Positions 8,150-17,307 of a stretch of 64,000 nt of DNA are shown piece after piece. The notes beneath the pieces were generated by a model. The model worked only from the letters and a program-made list of their open reading frames with translations, was not told the origin of the DNA and did no database searches. The stretch is taken from contig JAEWMS010000033.1 in the NCBI GenBank assembly GCA_023393115.1, forward strand, positions 93,520 to 157,519. The letters are read 5' to 3'. The position numbers and the translations under genes were made by a program. Within the stretch, counting starts at the first letter, position 1; the number at the start of each line of letters is the position of its first letter. The stretch comes from Bacillota bacterium (GTDB lineage Bacteria; Bacillota; Clostridia; Acetivibrionales; DSM-1351).

Positions 8150-9499
8150 TTATCTCTTTAGGTTAACCAATTCCTGTAGCATTTCATCAGATGTTGTAAT
8201 AATTCTGCTGTTTGCCTGGAAGCCTCTCTGTGTAATTATCATATCGGTAAATTCCCTTGAAAGGTCAACATTTGACATTTCAAGTGTTCCAGGGCTCAAA
8301 CTGCCTACTCCCTCCGAACCTGCCTGAACACCCTTATTGAAGTCACCTGAGTTGGTTGTCGGGATAAACAGATTATCTCCAATTTTCTGTAAACCAGCAG
8401 GGTTAGAGAAGCTAGCCAGCGCTACCATACCCAAAGGCTGCTGCTGTCCGTTGCTGTATACACCTGTCAAAATACCGTCTGAACCTATGTTGAAGGTTAC
8501 GAGGTTACCGGTGGTGTATCCGTCTACATTGGTAGGTTTAACAGAGCAGTCAGCTGCAAACTGTGTAATTGAACGGAAGTCTGGAGTAATAGTTATATCG
8601 TCAGCACCTGTAGACTTAATTACTATTGGAGTAAATACAGGATCAGTTGTTGCAGGATCAGTTGTTGGAAGTTGCAGTTTACCTGAGGAGTCAAAGGTAA
8701 GATCACCTTCGCCACCGCCGCTAACATCAACATATTCAATGTTTCCGTCTTCGTCAATTGTCTTTTCTTTAACTTCATAAGTCCATTTTGAGTCGGAAGT
8801 GTTAGCTTCTGTTTTCCAATAATTTATTACCAATTCATGAGCATTGCCCAAGCTATCGTATACAGTAAATGGAGTTGAAAATTGTGGATCACCGGGAGTA
8901 TCGCCCACTGCTGAAGTTCCAGAATCCAGATTACCTGCGAATACGGCATTTTTGGTTGCTTTAGCTGAAATTACTCTTTTATTTCCGTTTGACTCATCGG
9001 TATATAGGTTAATTGGCTTTATTTCAGATTCTGTATCAAATTTTACTGAGCCGTCAATTTGTGTTTGATAGGACATCCATCCATAAACATTCATACCGCT
9101 TCCAGAAACCAGATTCCCCAGCTTGTCCAGCCCGAAATTGCCTGCTCTTGTGAATTTATAACTGTCTGCATTTGAGCCTTTTACTATAAAGAAGCCCTCG
9201 CCTTCAATTGAAAGGTCAGTAGGATTATCAGTTCTCTGTGAGCTTCCTCTGGTCATCATGGTATCAACTGCACCTACACCTGTACCCAAACCAATCTGCA
9301 TAGGGTTTGTACCACCTCTGCCCAATGCTGCATCTGGTGCTCCCGCACCTCTCAAAGTCTGATTGAAAACTTCCTGGAAGGTTACTCTTCCAGATTTAAA
9401 GCCTAATGTATTAACGTTAGCTACGTTATTACCGATAACGTCCATTCTTGTCTGGTGTGCTTTTAAGCCTGATACACCAGAAAACATAGATCTCATCAT
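8150..9499 (-). CDS. flgE: flagellar hook protein FlgE
   Basis: FlgE polymerises into the flagellar hook. The 449-residue product has the flagellar rod/hook N-terminal motif MFSGVSGLKAHQTRMDVIGN followed by NVANVNTLGFKS, an insertion-rich middle domain, and the C-terminal motif NVDLSREFTDMIITQRGFQA. The first two codons are both ATG behind GGGGGT; either could start. The length is normal for a hook protein. Confidence 0.94.
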   Translation of the reverse strand: MMRSMFSGVSGLKAHQTRMDVIGNNVANVNTLGFKSGRVTFQEVFNQTLRGAGAPDAALGRGGTNPMQIGLGTGVGAVDTMMTRGSSQRTDNPTDLSIEGEGFFIVKGSNADSYKFTRAGNFGLDKLGNLVSGSGMNVYGWMSYQTQIDGSVKFDTESEIKPINLYTDESNGNKRVISAKATKNAVFAGNLDSGTSAVGDTPGDPQFSTPFTVYDSLGNAHELVINYWKTEANTSDSKWTYEVKEKTIDEDGNIEYVDVSGGGEGDLTFDSSGKLQLPTTDPATTDPVFTPIVIKSTGADDITITPDFRSITQFAADCSVKPTNVDGYTTGNLVTFNIGSDGILTGVYSNGQQQPLGMVALASFSNPAGLQKIGDNLFIPTTNSGDFNKGVQAGSEGVGSLSPGTLEMSNVDLSREFTDMIITQRGFQANSRIITTSDEMLQELVNLKR

Positions 9500-9516
9500 A
9501 TTTAATTGACCCCCTA

Positions 9517-9590
9517 AATCATAAGGTTATCTTAGGTTCCGTCCGTCGTTCGGGAACCCTTTTCAGCTTCCCATAAGGGTCCAGCTGACA
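9517..9590 (-). promoter_or_regulatory. leader with competing hairpins upstream of flgE
   Basis: On the minus strand the gap before flgE reads through ACCCTT, GGGAA, AAGGGT, TTCCC and GGAACC within about 65 bases. ACCCTT can pair with AAGGGT, GGGAA with TTCCC, and GGTTCC with GGAACC, and these pairings exclude one another. Mutually exclusive stems are typical of attenuators, but no T tract follows and I do not recognise a known riboswitch core. Function is unproven. Confidence 0.4.
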
Positions 9591-9595
9591 TACAG

Positions 9596-10000
9596 TTATG
9601 CAAAAATTGCTCCGTCAATATTTGTAAAAACATTTTCCTTTAATTCACTGCTATTGACTGCAGTAATAACGGTCTTGCTGGGCACATTAACCACAAAAGC
9701 CATGTTATCCAGTATAACCAATGAATCTTTTACGCCTTTTTTCTGAGCTATTGAGACTGCATTGTCTATTTTGTCTCTTTGTATCTGTGTCAAATCAATA
9801 TTTCTGGCCTGCATTCTCATCTCAGCGTGTTTTGAAAATTTAACTACGGCAGTCTTATCTATTGCCTGCTGCAGAATGCTATCAAAACCAACTCCATTAG
9901 CATTGGCGGTATTGTTGTTTCTAACACCGTTTGTCTGAACTCTTCCTGGAGATAAAGGCGAATTAATTATCCTGTTGGAATAATTATTGTTTATTATCAT
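9596..10000 (-). CDS. TIGR02530-type flagellar operon protein
   Basis: A 134-residue protein found in Firmicutes flagellar operons next to flgD and flgE. The recognisable core is VVKFSKHAEMRMQARNIDLT followed by a helical segment and DSLVILDNMAFVVNVPSKTVITAV. The N terminus is Asn-rich and probably disordered. Its precise role in hook assembly is not established. It lies between flgD and flgE with short spacers. Confidence 0.85.
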   Translation of the reverse strand: MIINNNYSNRIINSPLSPGRVQTNGVRNNNTANANGVGFDSILQQAIDKTAVVKFSKHAEMRMQARNIDLTQIQRDKIDNAVSIAQKKGVKDSLVILDNMAFVVNVPSKTVITAVNSSELKENVFTNIDGAIFA

Positions 10001-10019
10001 AACCCACCTTCTCTCAATT

Positions 10020-10931
10020 TCAAGTTTTACTAAGTTCAGTGGAATCTAAAGTTGTATTATCCTCTTCAGATTGTGCTGTTTTAGATTCGGTTTCCGGTTG
10101 TTTCTTAATGTTTGACACACTGTAAACAGATACATACAAATCGTCAAGTACAGCAGTAATTTTTCCGGTATTTTCATCAACCTGATAACTCCTTAAGGTT
10201 GCTGTAACAGGTACTTTACTTCCCGTTTTTGAATCCTTAATTGTTATCTTAACTTCCTTACCCTTGCTCTGCTCCAAATAATCCTTAGTGTAGCTTGGGC
10301 TGGTTGAAAGTGCTCCAGTGACTTCTGCTATTGTTACTTCAACATTATCCATAACCGCATAATCTTCACTAACGCCTTTTTGAATCTCTTTAACGTCACC
10401 GCTGAGGTTTATCAAATTGCCGTTGTAAGAGTCATATACTGCGCCACGCACTCTGAAGCCGATGAGATTTGTATATTCTGCAAGGTTTGTATTAGTATTA
10501 TAGATACTGTCATTAACTTCAACAACCTTATCTGCTTCAACCTGTTGATTGTCTATCATCAGGTATGTCTTTCCGCCACTCATTTTTACTGTTGAAACTA
10601 TACCCTTTACAGTTTTAACCTCAAAAGTACTCGGATCAGTAACATTTGCAGTTACATCCTTGCCTATAAGGTTAAAGGATTGGGAATTCGTCAATACGCT
10701 ATTCATGTTTTGCATCTGTTCAAGAGAACTGAATTGTGCCATCTGAGCGATAAATTCCTTGTCATCTGTTGGTTCCAATGGATCCTGATATCGCAGCTGT
10801 GTAACCAGAAGATTTAGGAAATCATCTTTTCCAAGCTCTCCGCCTGTTTTTCTGGCTTCCTTATTGGTTTTAGTACTCTCAATTATCTGTTCTATTGTTT
10901 TATAGTCAGATATTCCACTTGTTGTTGCCAT
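10020..10931 (-). CDS. flgD: flagellar hook assembly protein FlgD
   Basis: FlgD is the hook cap needed to polymerise FlgE. The 303-residue product carries the family core GKDDFLNLLVTQLRYQDPLE followed by FIAQMAQFSSLEQMQNMN at about residues 36-82. The C-terminal part is longer than in enteric FlgD and predicted to be mostly beta strands, ending in an acidic, Ser/Thr-rich tail. It lies directly downstream of fliK, the usual order. Confidence 0.93.
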   Translation of the reverse strand: MATTSGISDYKTIEQIIESTKTNKEARKTGGELGKDDFLNLLVTQLRYQDPLEPTDDKEFIAQMAQFSSLEQMQNMNSVLTNSQSFNLIGKDVTANVTDPSTFEVKTVKGIVSTVKMSGGKTYLMIDNQQVEADKVVEVNDSIYNTNTNLAEYTNLIGFRVRGAVYDSYNGNLINLSGDVKEIQKGVSEDYAVMDNVEVTIAEVTGALSTSPSYTKDYLEQSKGKEVKITIKDSKTGSKVPVTATLRSYQVDENTGKITAVLDDLYVSVYSVSNIKKQPETESKTAQSEEDNTTLDSTELSKT

Positions 10932-10953
10932 TTTTTCACCTCCTTTTTATTTT

Positions 10954-12516
10954 TTATGCTGTAAGGTTAATTGTATTGGTTTCATAGGAGTACTGTGCAA
11001 GCCTTTCGGGCAGTGTTTCCATCAGTGTTCCCACGTTACCTGTTATTGCTGATGCAACCGAGGAGTTTTTTACCCTGTTTGCTGAACTGTTGCTTTTATT
11101 AGCAAAGGAACTGCTCTGGTATTCGTTCTTTTTATCCTGTCCAACCTGAACACTTACTCCATCAATGTTTATTCCCTGCTTTTGCAGTGAATCTTTAAGC
11201 AGCTGCATGTTTGTTTCAATGATTTCCTTAACCTGCTGGCTCTCAGCTATGAACTTGGCAGCAACTATACCCTGTTCGGTTACTACTTTTAGCTCGAGTT
11301 TTCCAAGATGATCCGGCTTTAAGTGAATAACCATTTCAGTTTTATCCTGACCAATAACTACTTTAGTCTGCTCTACAACCTGGTTAATGAGTTCTGAAGG
11401 TTTAACAGTCTGAGGCATTTTAAACTCTGCTTTAGTAGCCTGAGTCTGAATATTCTGCACACCGTTTTTTATATCAGCAAAAGCTGAAAGAGCTTGCTCT
11501 TGTGGATTTTGCTCTGACCCGGCATTTACCTGTACAGAAACTGTTTTAACTTCAGTTACCTCTTGGTCATTTTCAGCAGCAGCATTAACCTCGCCTTTTT
11601 CTTCCTTCACTCTGTCAGTAGCCTTACTATCAGCTTTAGCAGCTGCTGCGTTAACCTGATTTTGCTCTTCACCGGAAACGACAGCTGCTGACACAGCTTC
11701 GGTCAAGTTTTCTGAACTTATGACTATTCTGTTCTGTGACTGTGACTTCATAGCTTCAATGACTTTTGAAACCTCAAAGCGAATAGCTTCAGTTTCAGAC
11801 TGTGCCTTTTGAAGGAGTTCATTAAGCTTCGACTTAATATTTTCAGCGATTCCCGACAAATCAGTATTTTGGGTATCAGAAACTGCTTGACCCTCCATTG
11901 CTTTTGACGATTCAGTAGTTAACTGCTTTTCAACCAGCTTATTATCAGCTCCAGCTATCTGATTTGATACTTCTTTAGTCAATTCAGCAAGCAGTTCTTT
12001 TTGTGAACTACTCAGTTGCAGTTGGTCACCAAGCTTTTCCACCATCTGACCGAGTTTTTCGGAATTACTTAAATCTTCGGCTGAAAATCCAAGAGCTTCA
12101 GCAAGTTTTACCAACTCAGCAGGTGTTATGCCCAACAGCTGTGCCAAAACATTTATCTGGTCATCATACCCGTTGGATTTCTCTGTTGTTTTGTCAACAG
12201 CGTTATCAACATCCTTTGTGCTGATATTTCCTTCTGATAATTCAACCCGGTTTTGATCGGTTTTTGCTGTCTGTTCAACTCTCAAATCTCTGAAGGTTTT
12301 ATACTTCGTCTGAGAATCGGAAGCGGAAGAAAACTCTTTCTCATTCCTCATCTTCGTATTTACTGTTTCACGAGTATTAGTTTTAGTCATAGTCTTAGCA
12401 AATACGTCTTTAAAATCTCCAGAAGTATTAAACTGTGTTGTTTTAGCCTTTAAGTCAAGAGCTGAATTGCCTGTTACCTGAGAAAGGATAATATTTGTAT
12501 TATTTAATGGAATCAA
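10954..12516 (-). CDS. fliK: flagellar hook-length control protein FliK
   Basis: FliK measures hook length and triggers the FlhB switch. The 520-residue product has a long Gln/Glu/Asn-rich, poorly conserved N-terminal part and the conserved C-terminal Flg_hook domain with MVIHLKPDHLGKLELKVVTE and the following FIAESQQVKEIIETNMQLLK. I take the TTG at 12516, directly behind AAGGAGGTGAAAAA, rather than the in-frame ATG at 12534 that overlaps the ribosome site. Position upstream of flgD agrees. Confidence 0.92.
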   Translation of the reverse strand: MIPLNNTNIILSQVTGNSALDLKAKTTQFNTSGDFKDVFAKTMTKTNTRETVNTKMRNEKEFSSASDSQTKYKTFRDLRVEQTAKTDQNRVELSEGNISTKDVDNAVDKTTEKSNGYDDQINVLAQLLGITPAELVKLAEALGFSAEDLSNSEKLGQMVEKLGDQLQLSSSQKELLAELTKEVSNQIAGADNKLVEKQLTTESSKAMEGQAVSDTQNTDLSGIAENIKSKLNELLQKAQSETEAIRFEVSKVIEAMKSQSQNRIVISSENLTEAVSAAVVSGEEQNQVNAAAAKADSKATDRVKEEKGEVNAAAENDQEVTEVKTVSVQVNAGSEQNPQEQALSAFADIKNGVQNIQTQATKAEFKMPQTVKPSELINQVVEQTKVVIGQDKTEMVIHLKPDHLGKLELKVVTEQGIVAAKFIAESQQVKEIIETNMQLLKDSLQKQGINIDGVSVQVGQDKKNEYQSSSFANKSNSSANRVKNSSVASAITGNVGTLMETLPERLAQYSYETNTINLTA

Positions 12517-12633
12517 TTTTTCACCTCCTTTCATATATATTAATTAATCTATTTAGTAACGGTAAAGGTACAAGCCTTTTCCATATTACTCCGGTAAATA
12601 TTCAAATACTGCCTTTGTGTTGCTATCTTTTAA

Positions 12634-13512
12634 CTATTTTGATTTGTCCTCTTCTCCTACCTTATATATCTTGGCCAACTGCTCGGAAACCTTTGCGGCA
12701 AACTCCGGAGTCATTTCTGTGAGAATTTCGGCCGATGTCTCTTTTTTCAGGTTTTTCATTATTTCCAGTATTAAGGCCATTTTACCTGTTCCCATCTGTT
12801 CCATAATAGTAGCAACAGAGGCTGCATCCATATTTTCATATATTGAAACGTACTTTTTAACGTCATCACTCATTTTCTGTTCTTTAATTACCTGTTCATA
12901 CAGATCTGCGGCTATTTTTGAATCAATCTTTTCAAAATACGCCTTATACCCGGTTGGGTCCCCTTTTGCAATAACTGCTGTCAATTCGTCAAAATCCTTC
13001 TTGAGTGCAGCGTAATCTGCAGCTTGTGTTTGTTGGGCCTTTTCAGCAGCTTCCTTTTGTTGGAGCAGAAGGGAAGAATCAGTCTGTTTGGCTGTCAATT
13101 GCTTATTTAAGCTATCAATCTGTTTAGTAAGTTCTTCAACCTGCTTTTGTAAATCGGACTTTTCAGTTCTTAGCAGAGTATATTTCTGTCTTACCTGTTC
13201 CTCAGTCATATTCTTTTCATCCTCAGGTTCAGGCTTTTCAGGAAGGGCTAAACTTAGAATCGGTATCTTTTCTATAGTACCTCTCATACTATCAGCTATT
13301 CCGTTTACATTACTTTTTATGGCAAAAAAGAATACACTTCCGATGATAAGAACAACAAGTAGCAGTGCTGTTATTATCGTAAGTATATAGAACAATACAC
13401 TATTCTTTGAATTACTACCCTTTTCAGATGAAGCTTTTTTGTCTTTATTTACGTTTTTTAGTGCTTCATCCACTTGCTGTAACTCGTTATCGTCTCTTTT
13501 TTTATCGGCCAT
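12634..13512 (-). CDS. ylxF: MotE/YlxF-like flagellar protein with MgtE-type N domain
   Basis: A 292-residue protein with a charged cytoplasmic N terminus, one membrane segment (about residues 38-62), a long coiled coil (about 100-180) and a C-terminal MgtE intracellular-type domain with MEQMGTGKMALILEIMKNL and TPEFAAKVSEQLAKIY. This architecture, between fliJ and fliK, is that of YlxF/MotE, thought to act as a chaperone or partner of basal-body proteins. The exact role in Firmicutes is not settled. Confidence 0.85.
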   Translation of the reverse strand: MADKKRDDNELQQVDEALKNVNKDKKASSEKGSNSKNSVLFYILTIITALLLVVLIIGSVFFFAIKSNVNGIADSMRGTIEKIPILSLALPEKPEPEDEKNMTEEQVRQKYTLLRTEKSDLQKQVEELTKQIDSLNKQLTAKQTDSSLLLQQKEAAEKAQQTQAADYAALKKDFDELTAVIAKGDPTGYKAYFEKIDSKIAADLYEQVIKEQKMSDDVKKYVSIYENMDAASVATIMEQMGTGKMALILEIMKNLKKETSAEILTEMTPEFAAKVSEQLAKIYKVGEEDKSK

Positions 13513-13553
13513 CTCAATTCCCCTGTATATTATCAGTATAAATAACTACTGCC

Positions 13554-14006
13554 TTATAATTCTTCTGAACCATCCTTAAATTTATAACTGTTTAATTCAT
13601 CTATAAGTTGCTGTTCTGCTTTATTTTGCTCTTTAAGATATTCCTCGTACTTTTTTTCTTTGAGTTTCTCCAGTATTTTCTTCTCCTGCATTGCCTTTAC
13701 AAGAGCTTCTCTATTTATATCGACATCATTCTGTGCATTATTTACATTTACTTTCTGTTTAGTTATTTTATTTTTCATTAATCCAAAAAAACTGTTGAAG
13801 TTTCGGACTTGATACACAGGAATTCCGCTGTCAATTTCTGAAGTAAGCTTGTTCATTGAAACTTCCTTAATCTCCTCCAACTCCTCAAGACGGTACTTCT
13901 GGTTCTCCAATTCCCTGGTAGCACGGGCAAGGTTGTTTTTTGCATTATCCTCCATTTGAGTTTTTAGTTTTAGAACTGATTCCAGCCTAAAGCCAAATTT
14001 CTGCAT
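13554..14006 (-). CDS. fliJ: flagellar export protein FliJ
   Basis: FliJ is the coiled-coil stalk that links the FliI ATPase ring to the export gate. The 150-residue product is almost entirely helical, beginning FGFRLESVLKLKTQMEDNAK, the typical FliJ N terminus. The ATG follows GGGAGGTAGGTT. It lies just downstream of fliI, as expected. Confidence 0.9.
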   Translation of the reverse strand: MQKFGFRLESVLKLKTQMEDNAKNNLARATRELENQKYRLEELEEIKEVSMNKLTSEIDSGIPVYQVRNFNSFFGLMKNKITKQKVNVNNAQNDVDINREALVKAMQEKKILEKLKEKKYEEYLKEQNKAEQQLIDELNSYKFKDGSEEL

Positions 14007-14024
14007 AACCTACCTCCCTGTAAC

Positions 14025-14100
14025 ACTTCTAACATCTAACATCTAACTTCCAACCTCTAACTTCCATCTAACATCTTACATCTAATTTCCAACCTCTAAC
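14025..14100. repeat. heptad-like direct repeats between fliI and fliJ
   Basis: The 96-base gap is built of repeated AACATCTAACTTCCAACCTCT-like units. The clearest pair is 23 bases long, at 14039-14061 and 14078-14100, differing at one position. Shorter pieces (TAACATC) recur between them. Base composition differs from the neighbouring genes. It is a simple-sequence array of unknown role. Confidence 0.75.
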
Positions 14101-14102
14101 AG

Positions 14103-15407
14103 CTACTTCAATAATCCCATAAGCTGTTGTAAAACTTCCTCAAAAGTGACCTTTTGGTCTGTTTCCTGCTGAAGGAACGCTGTTATTCCATCTATACACT
14201 CAATTGCATAGTCTATGTTTTCATTACTGCCTTTAGAATAAGCTCCAATGTTTATCAAGTCTTCTGCTTCCCTGTAAACCGCCAGAGTCTTTTTTATATC
14301 AGAAGCACTTTTTTTGTGCTGTTTGTCAATAATATCGCTCATTACCCTGCTGACGCTGGCAAGAACATCAATTGAGGGGTAATGGTTTTTGTTTGCCAGC
14401 GCTCTTGATAGAACTATATGTCCGTCAAGAATGCCTCTGGCTGTATCAGTTACAGGCTCTGTCAAATCATCACCATCAACAAGGACGGTATACAGACCTG
14501 TAATCGAACCTTTTTCATCGGTACCTGCCCTTTCCAATAATTTTGGAAAAACAGAGAATACCGACGGAGTATATCCTCGGGAAACAGGAGGTTCCCCTAT
14601 TGATAACCCGACTTCTCTCTGGGCCATGGCATATCTTGTTAATGAATCCATCAGCAATAGCACATCTTTGCCACTATCCCTGAAATATTCAGCGATTGCC
14701 GTAGCAACCATTGCGCCTTTAAGCCTGATAAGAGCAGGTTGATCTGAGGTTGCAACAACAACTACTGATCTGGCTAAACCCTCTTCAGTTAAGTCTCTCT
14801 CAATAAATTCACGTACTTCTCTTCCACGTTCTCCGATTAAGGCAATTACATTTATATCGGCTTTAGTATTACGTGCGATCATACCCATCAGGGTACTTTT
14901 TCCTACACCACTACCCGCAAATATTCCTACTCTCTGACCTTTACCTATGGTAAGAAGTCCGTCAATTGCTCGTACACCTAGAGGCAATGGATCAGATATT
15001 CTTTTTCTTGTCATAGGGTTAGGCGGCTTATTATCAGTCCTGTAAAAAATCCTTGAATTAATTGGACCCTTATCATCCATTGGCCTGCCCAATCCATCCA
15101 ACACCCTACCAATTAGCTCTTCACCAACAGCGACCTTTAAGATGTCTCCATTTGCAGTAACTGAGCATCCCGGGCTTATTCCAGTCATGTCTCCCAAAGG
15201 CATAAGAAGGACCTTTTCATCCTTGAAACCAACCACTTCGGCCTTAAGCGGGCCTCCCTTTGATACATGTATATTACACAAATCACCAATACTGGCTTGT
15301 GGACCATCAGCTTCAATAGTAAGACCTACAACCTTTGATACTTTTCCAATATAGTCAATGTAATCTCTTGAATCCAGCGCATCACGGTACTTTTTAAGGT
15401 CTATCAC
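14103..15407 (-). CDS. fliI: flagellum-specific export ATPase FliI
   Basis: FliI is the F1-beta-like ATPase that energises flagellar export. The 434-residue product has the Walker A motif GSGVGKST at about residues 165-172, the ALIGERGREVREF segment and DSLTRYAMAQREV of the Walker B region. In-frame ATGs exist upstream (15467, 15434), but the GTG at 15407 behind GGAGGT gives the normal family N terminus (IDLKKYRDAL) and usual length. It lies between fliH and fliJ. Confidence 0.96.
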   Translation of the reverse strand: MIDLKKYRDALDSRDYIDYIGKVSKVVGLTIEADGPQASIGDLCNIHVSKGGPLKAEVVGFKDEKVLLMPLGDMTGISPGCSVTANGDILKVAVGEELIGRVLDGLGRPMDDKGPINSRIFYRTDNKPPNPMTRKRISDPLPLGVRAIDGLLTIGKGQRVGIFAGSGVGKSTLMGMIARNTKADINVIALIGERGREVREFIERDLTEEGLARSVVVVATSDQPALIRLKGAMVATAIAEYFRDSGKDVLLLMDSLTRYAMAQREVGLSIGEPPVSRGYTPSVFSVFPKLLERAGTDEKGSITGLYTVLVDGDDLTEPVTDTARGILDGHIVLSRALANKNHYPSIDVLASVSRVMSDIIDKQHKKSASDIKKTLAVYREAEDLINIGAYSKGSNENIDYAIECIDGITAFLQQETDQKVTFEEVLQQLMGLLK

Positions 15408-15478
15408 TATAACTCTGACCTCCTCTTTTTGCATAATTTTTAATGTATTAAACAGTTCAAGGTACACATATGCGTACC

Positions 15479-16261
15479 TTAACCTATTTTTTCTTCAAGT
15501 AGTTCTACAAAGTCATCTTCAATTTTTTCGAATTTTGTACCGGCACTTGCATCAATACTTCCAAAAGGTGTATCAATAACGCAATCACCCTCATTAAGTG
15601 ACAAATCCTTCTTAAGTTCAATATCCTCTGATCTTTGAATCATTGACATAAGCTGGTCCTTATTTTCGTTTACATAATCATAATCCTTTTCAGAGAGTTT
15701 CAATACAGCCTTTCGATCCTTTGAGCATTTCTCAAAGGCCTCTTTGACAAGGAGTAATATATTTTCCTTACATTGCAGTTCTTTACTTATTACCTTTCTG
15801 GCAATATCCAATATAGTATTTACAGCATCGGCTTCCAATGAATCCAATATCTGTTTGTACTCCATACCAGCTTGTTCCTTAATCTCTCTAGCTTCCTGAA
15901 TCAAACCCTCATACTCTTCCCGAGCTTTGGTAATGCCGGCATTATAGCCTTCATTCTCTGATTCAATTAAAGTCTTGTCTCTTAACTCCTGTACTTCAAC
16001 AGAAGCTTTTGAAATAATATCCTTGGCCTCAAGAAGTGCTTCCTTTACAATATAGTCAGCTTCAACTTTAGCCTTATTTATAATTTCTTCCCCTAAAGCC
16101 TTGTAATCAACTTTTGGAGTATCATCCTCTACTTCATTTTCTTGTTTAGTTCCAATAGTGTTAACACGTAACACAGGCGGTTGATAAGTCACAGGTGACT
16201 TTATCAAAAAAGGGATACCTACATTTACCTGGTTGTGTTTAAATACCTTATTACTAGACAA
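15479..16261 (-). CDS. fliH: flagellar assembly protein FliH
   Basis: FliH is the negative regulator and stator of FliI. The 260-residue product has a Pro-rich N terminus, a long charged coiled coil (about residues 50-150) and a V-ATPase-subunit-E-like C-terminal domain ending with GDCVIDTPFGSIDASAGTKF. The start is TTG and overlaps the end of fliG by eight bases, with GGAGGAG inside fliG as the ribosome site, indicating coupling. Confidence 0.92.
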   Translation of the reverse strand: MSSNKVFKHNQVNVGIPFLIKSPVTYQPPVLRVNTIGTKQENEVEDDTPKVDYKALGEEIINKAKVEADYIVKEALLEAKDIISKASVEVQELRDKTLIESENEGYNAGITKAREEYEGLIQEAREIKEQAGMEYKQILDSLEADAVNTILDIARKVISKELQCKENILLLVKEAFEKCSKDRKAVLKLSEKDYDYVNENKDQLMSMIQRSEDIELKKDLSLNEGDCVIDTPFGSIDASAGTKFEKIEDDFVELLEEKIG

Positions 16262-17282
16262 TTATTTCATCTCCTCCGCCTCTGGAAATAACTATCTCAC
16301 CTGCATCCTCTAACTTACGGATGATATTAACAATCTTCTGCTGAGCTTCTTCTACATCCTTAAGTCTAACAGGTCCCATAAATTCAAGATCTTCTCTTAT
16401 CATTTCACTCAAACGCTTGGACATATTTGCAAATATAAGCTTCTGTACGTCATCAGTAGCACCTTTGAGGGCAACTGCAAGCTGGTTGTTATCAACTTCT
16501 CTAAGAAATCTTTGAATTGATCTGCCATCCAATGTAAGGATATCTTCGAATACAAACATACGTCTTTTGATTTCTTCAGCCAGATCAGTATCCTCAATTT
16601 CAAGTGTTTCCATAATAAATTTCTCAGTACCTCTGTCAACAGAGTTCAATATATCAACAATTGACTGAACGCCGCCTGCTGCAGTATAGTCTTCGGTAAC
16701 AAGAGAAGACAGCTTCTTTTCCAAAATACGTTCAACTTCTTTGATTACATCAGGTGAAGTTCTATCCATAGTCGCAACTCTTCTTGCAACATCAGCCTGT
16801 TTGTCCTGAGGTAATGCTGATAGTACTACCGAAGCCTGATGAGGCTTTAAATATGCAAGTATTAATGCAATTGTCTGTGGATGCTCACCCTGTATAAAGT
16901 TTAATAACTGCGATGGGTCAGTCTTTCTTACAAAATCAAATGGCCTAACCTGTAAGGAAACAGTAAGTTTGTTAATAATATCAACAGCTTTTTGGGTACC
17001 CAAAGCCTTCTCAAGAATATCTTTGGCGTATCCGATACCACCTTCTGCAATATACTCCTGTGCTAGACATATCTGGTAAAACTCATCCAGAATCCTTTCC
17101 TTTTCATCCGGGGTAACGGCCCTGATATTAGCTATTTCCAAAGTCAACTGTTCTATTTCGTCTTCTTTTAAGTGTTTAAAAATCTCAGCTGACTTTTCAG
17201 GCCCTAAAGATATAAGCAGCATAGCAGCCTTTTCCTTACCAGTATACTCTGTCTTGGAACTGTTTCTAGTCAAGTTTTCCAC
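16254..17282 (-). CDS. fliG: flagellar motor switch protein FliG
   Basis: FliG links the MS ring to the C ring and contacts the stator. The 342-residue product has the EKAAMLLISLGPEKSAEIFK N-terminal domain, the middle domain with EHPQTIALILAYLKPHQAS and the C-terminal torque domain carrying the charged helix DGRSIQRFLREVDNNQLAVA. The start is either GTG 17282 or TTG 17273; the latter has better spacing from GGGGTGG. It follows fliF. Confidence 0.96.
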   Translation of the reverse strand: MENLTRNSSKTEYTGKEKAAMLLISLGPEKSAEIFKHLKEDEIEQLTLEIANIRAVTPDEKERILDEFYQICLAQEYIAEGGIGYAKDILEKALGTQKAVDIINKLTVSLQVRPFDFVRKTDPSQLLNFIQGEHPQTIALILAYLKPHQASVVLSALPQDKQADVARRVATMDRTSPDVIKEVERILEKKLSSLVTEDYTAAGGVQSIVDILNSVDRGTEKFIMETLEIEDTDLAEEIKRRMFVFEDILTLDGRSIQRFLREVDNNQLAVALKGATDDVQKLIFANMSKRLSEMIREDLEFMGPVRLKDVEEAQQKIVNIIRKLEDAGEIVISRGGGDEIIV

Positions 17283-17307
17283 CCCACAAAAATAATTGTT
17301 GAATCAA

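Noticed and set aside
9517..9590. Cyclic-di-GMP riboswitch before flgE
   Set aside because: The conserved aptamer sequences of type I and type II are absent.
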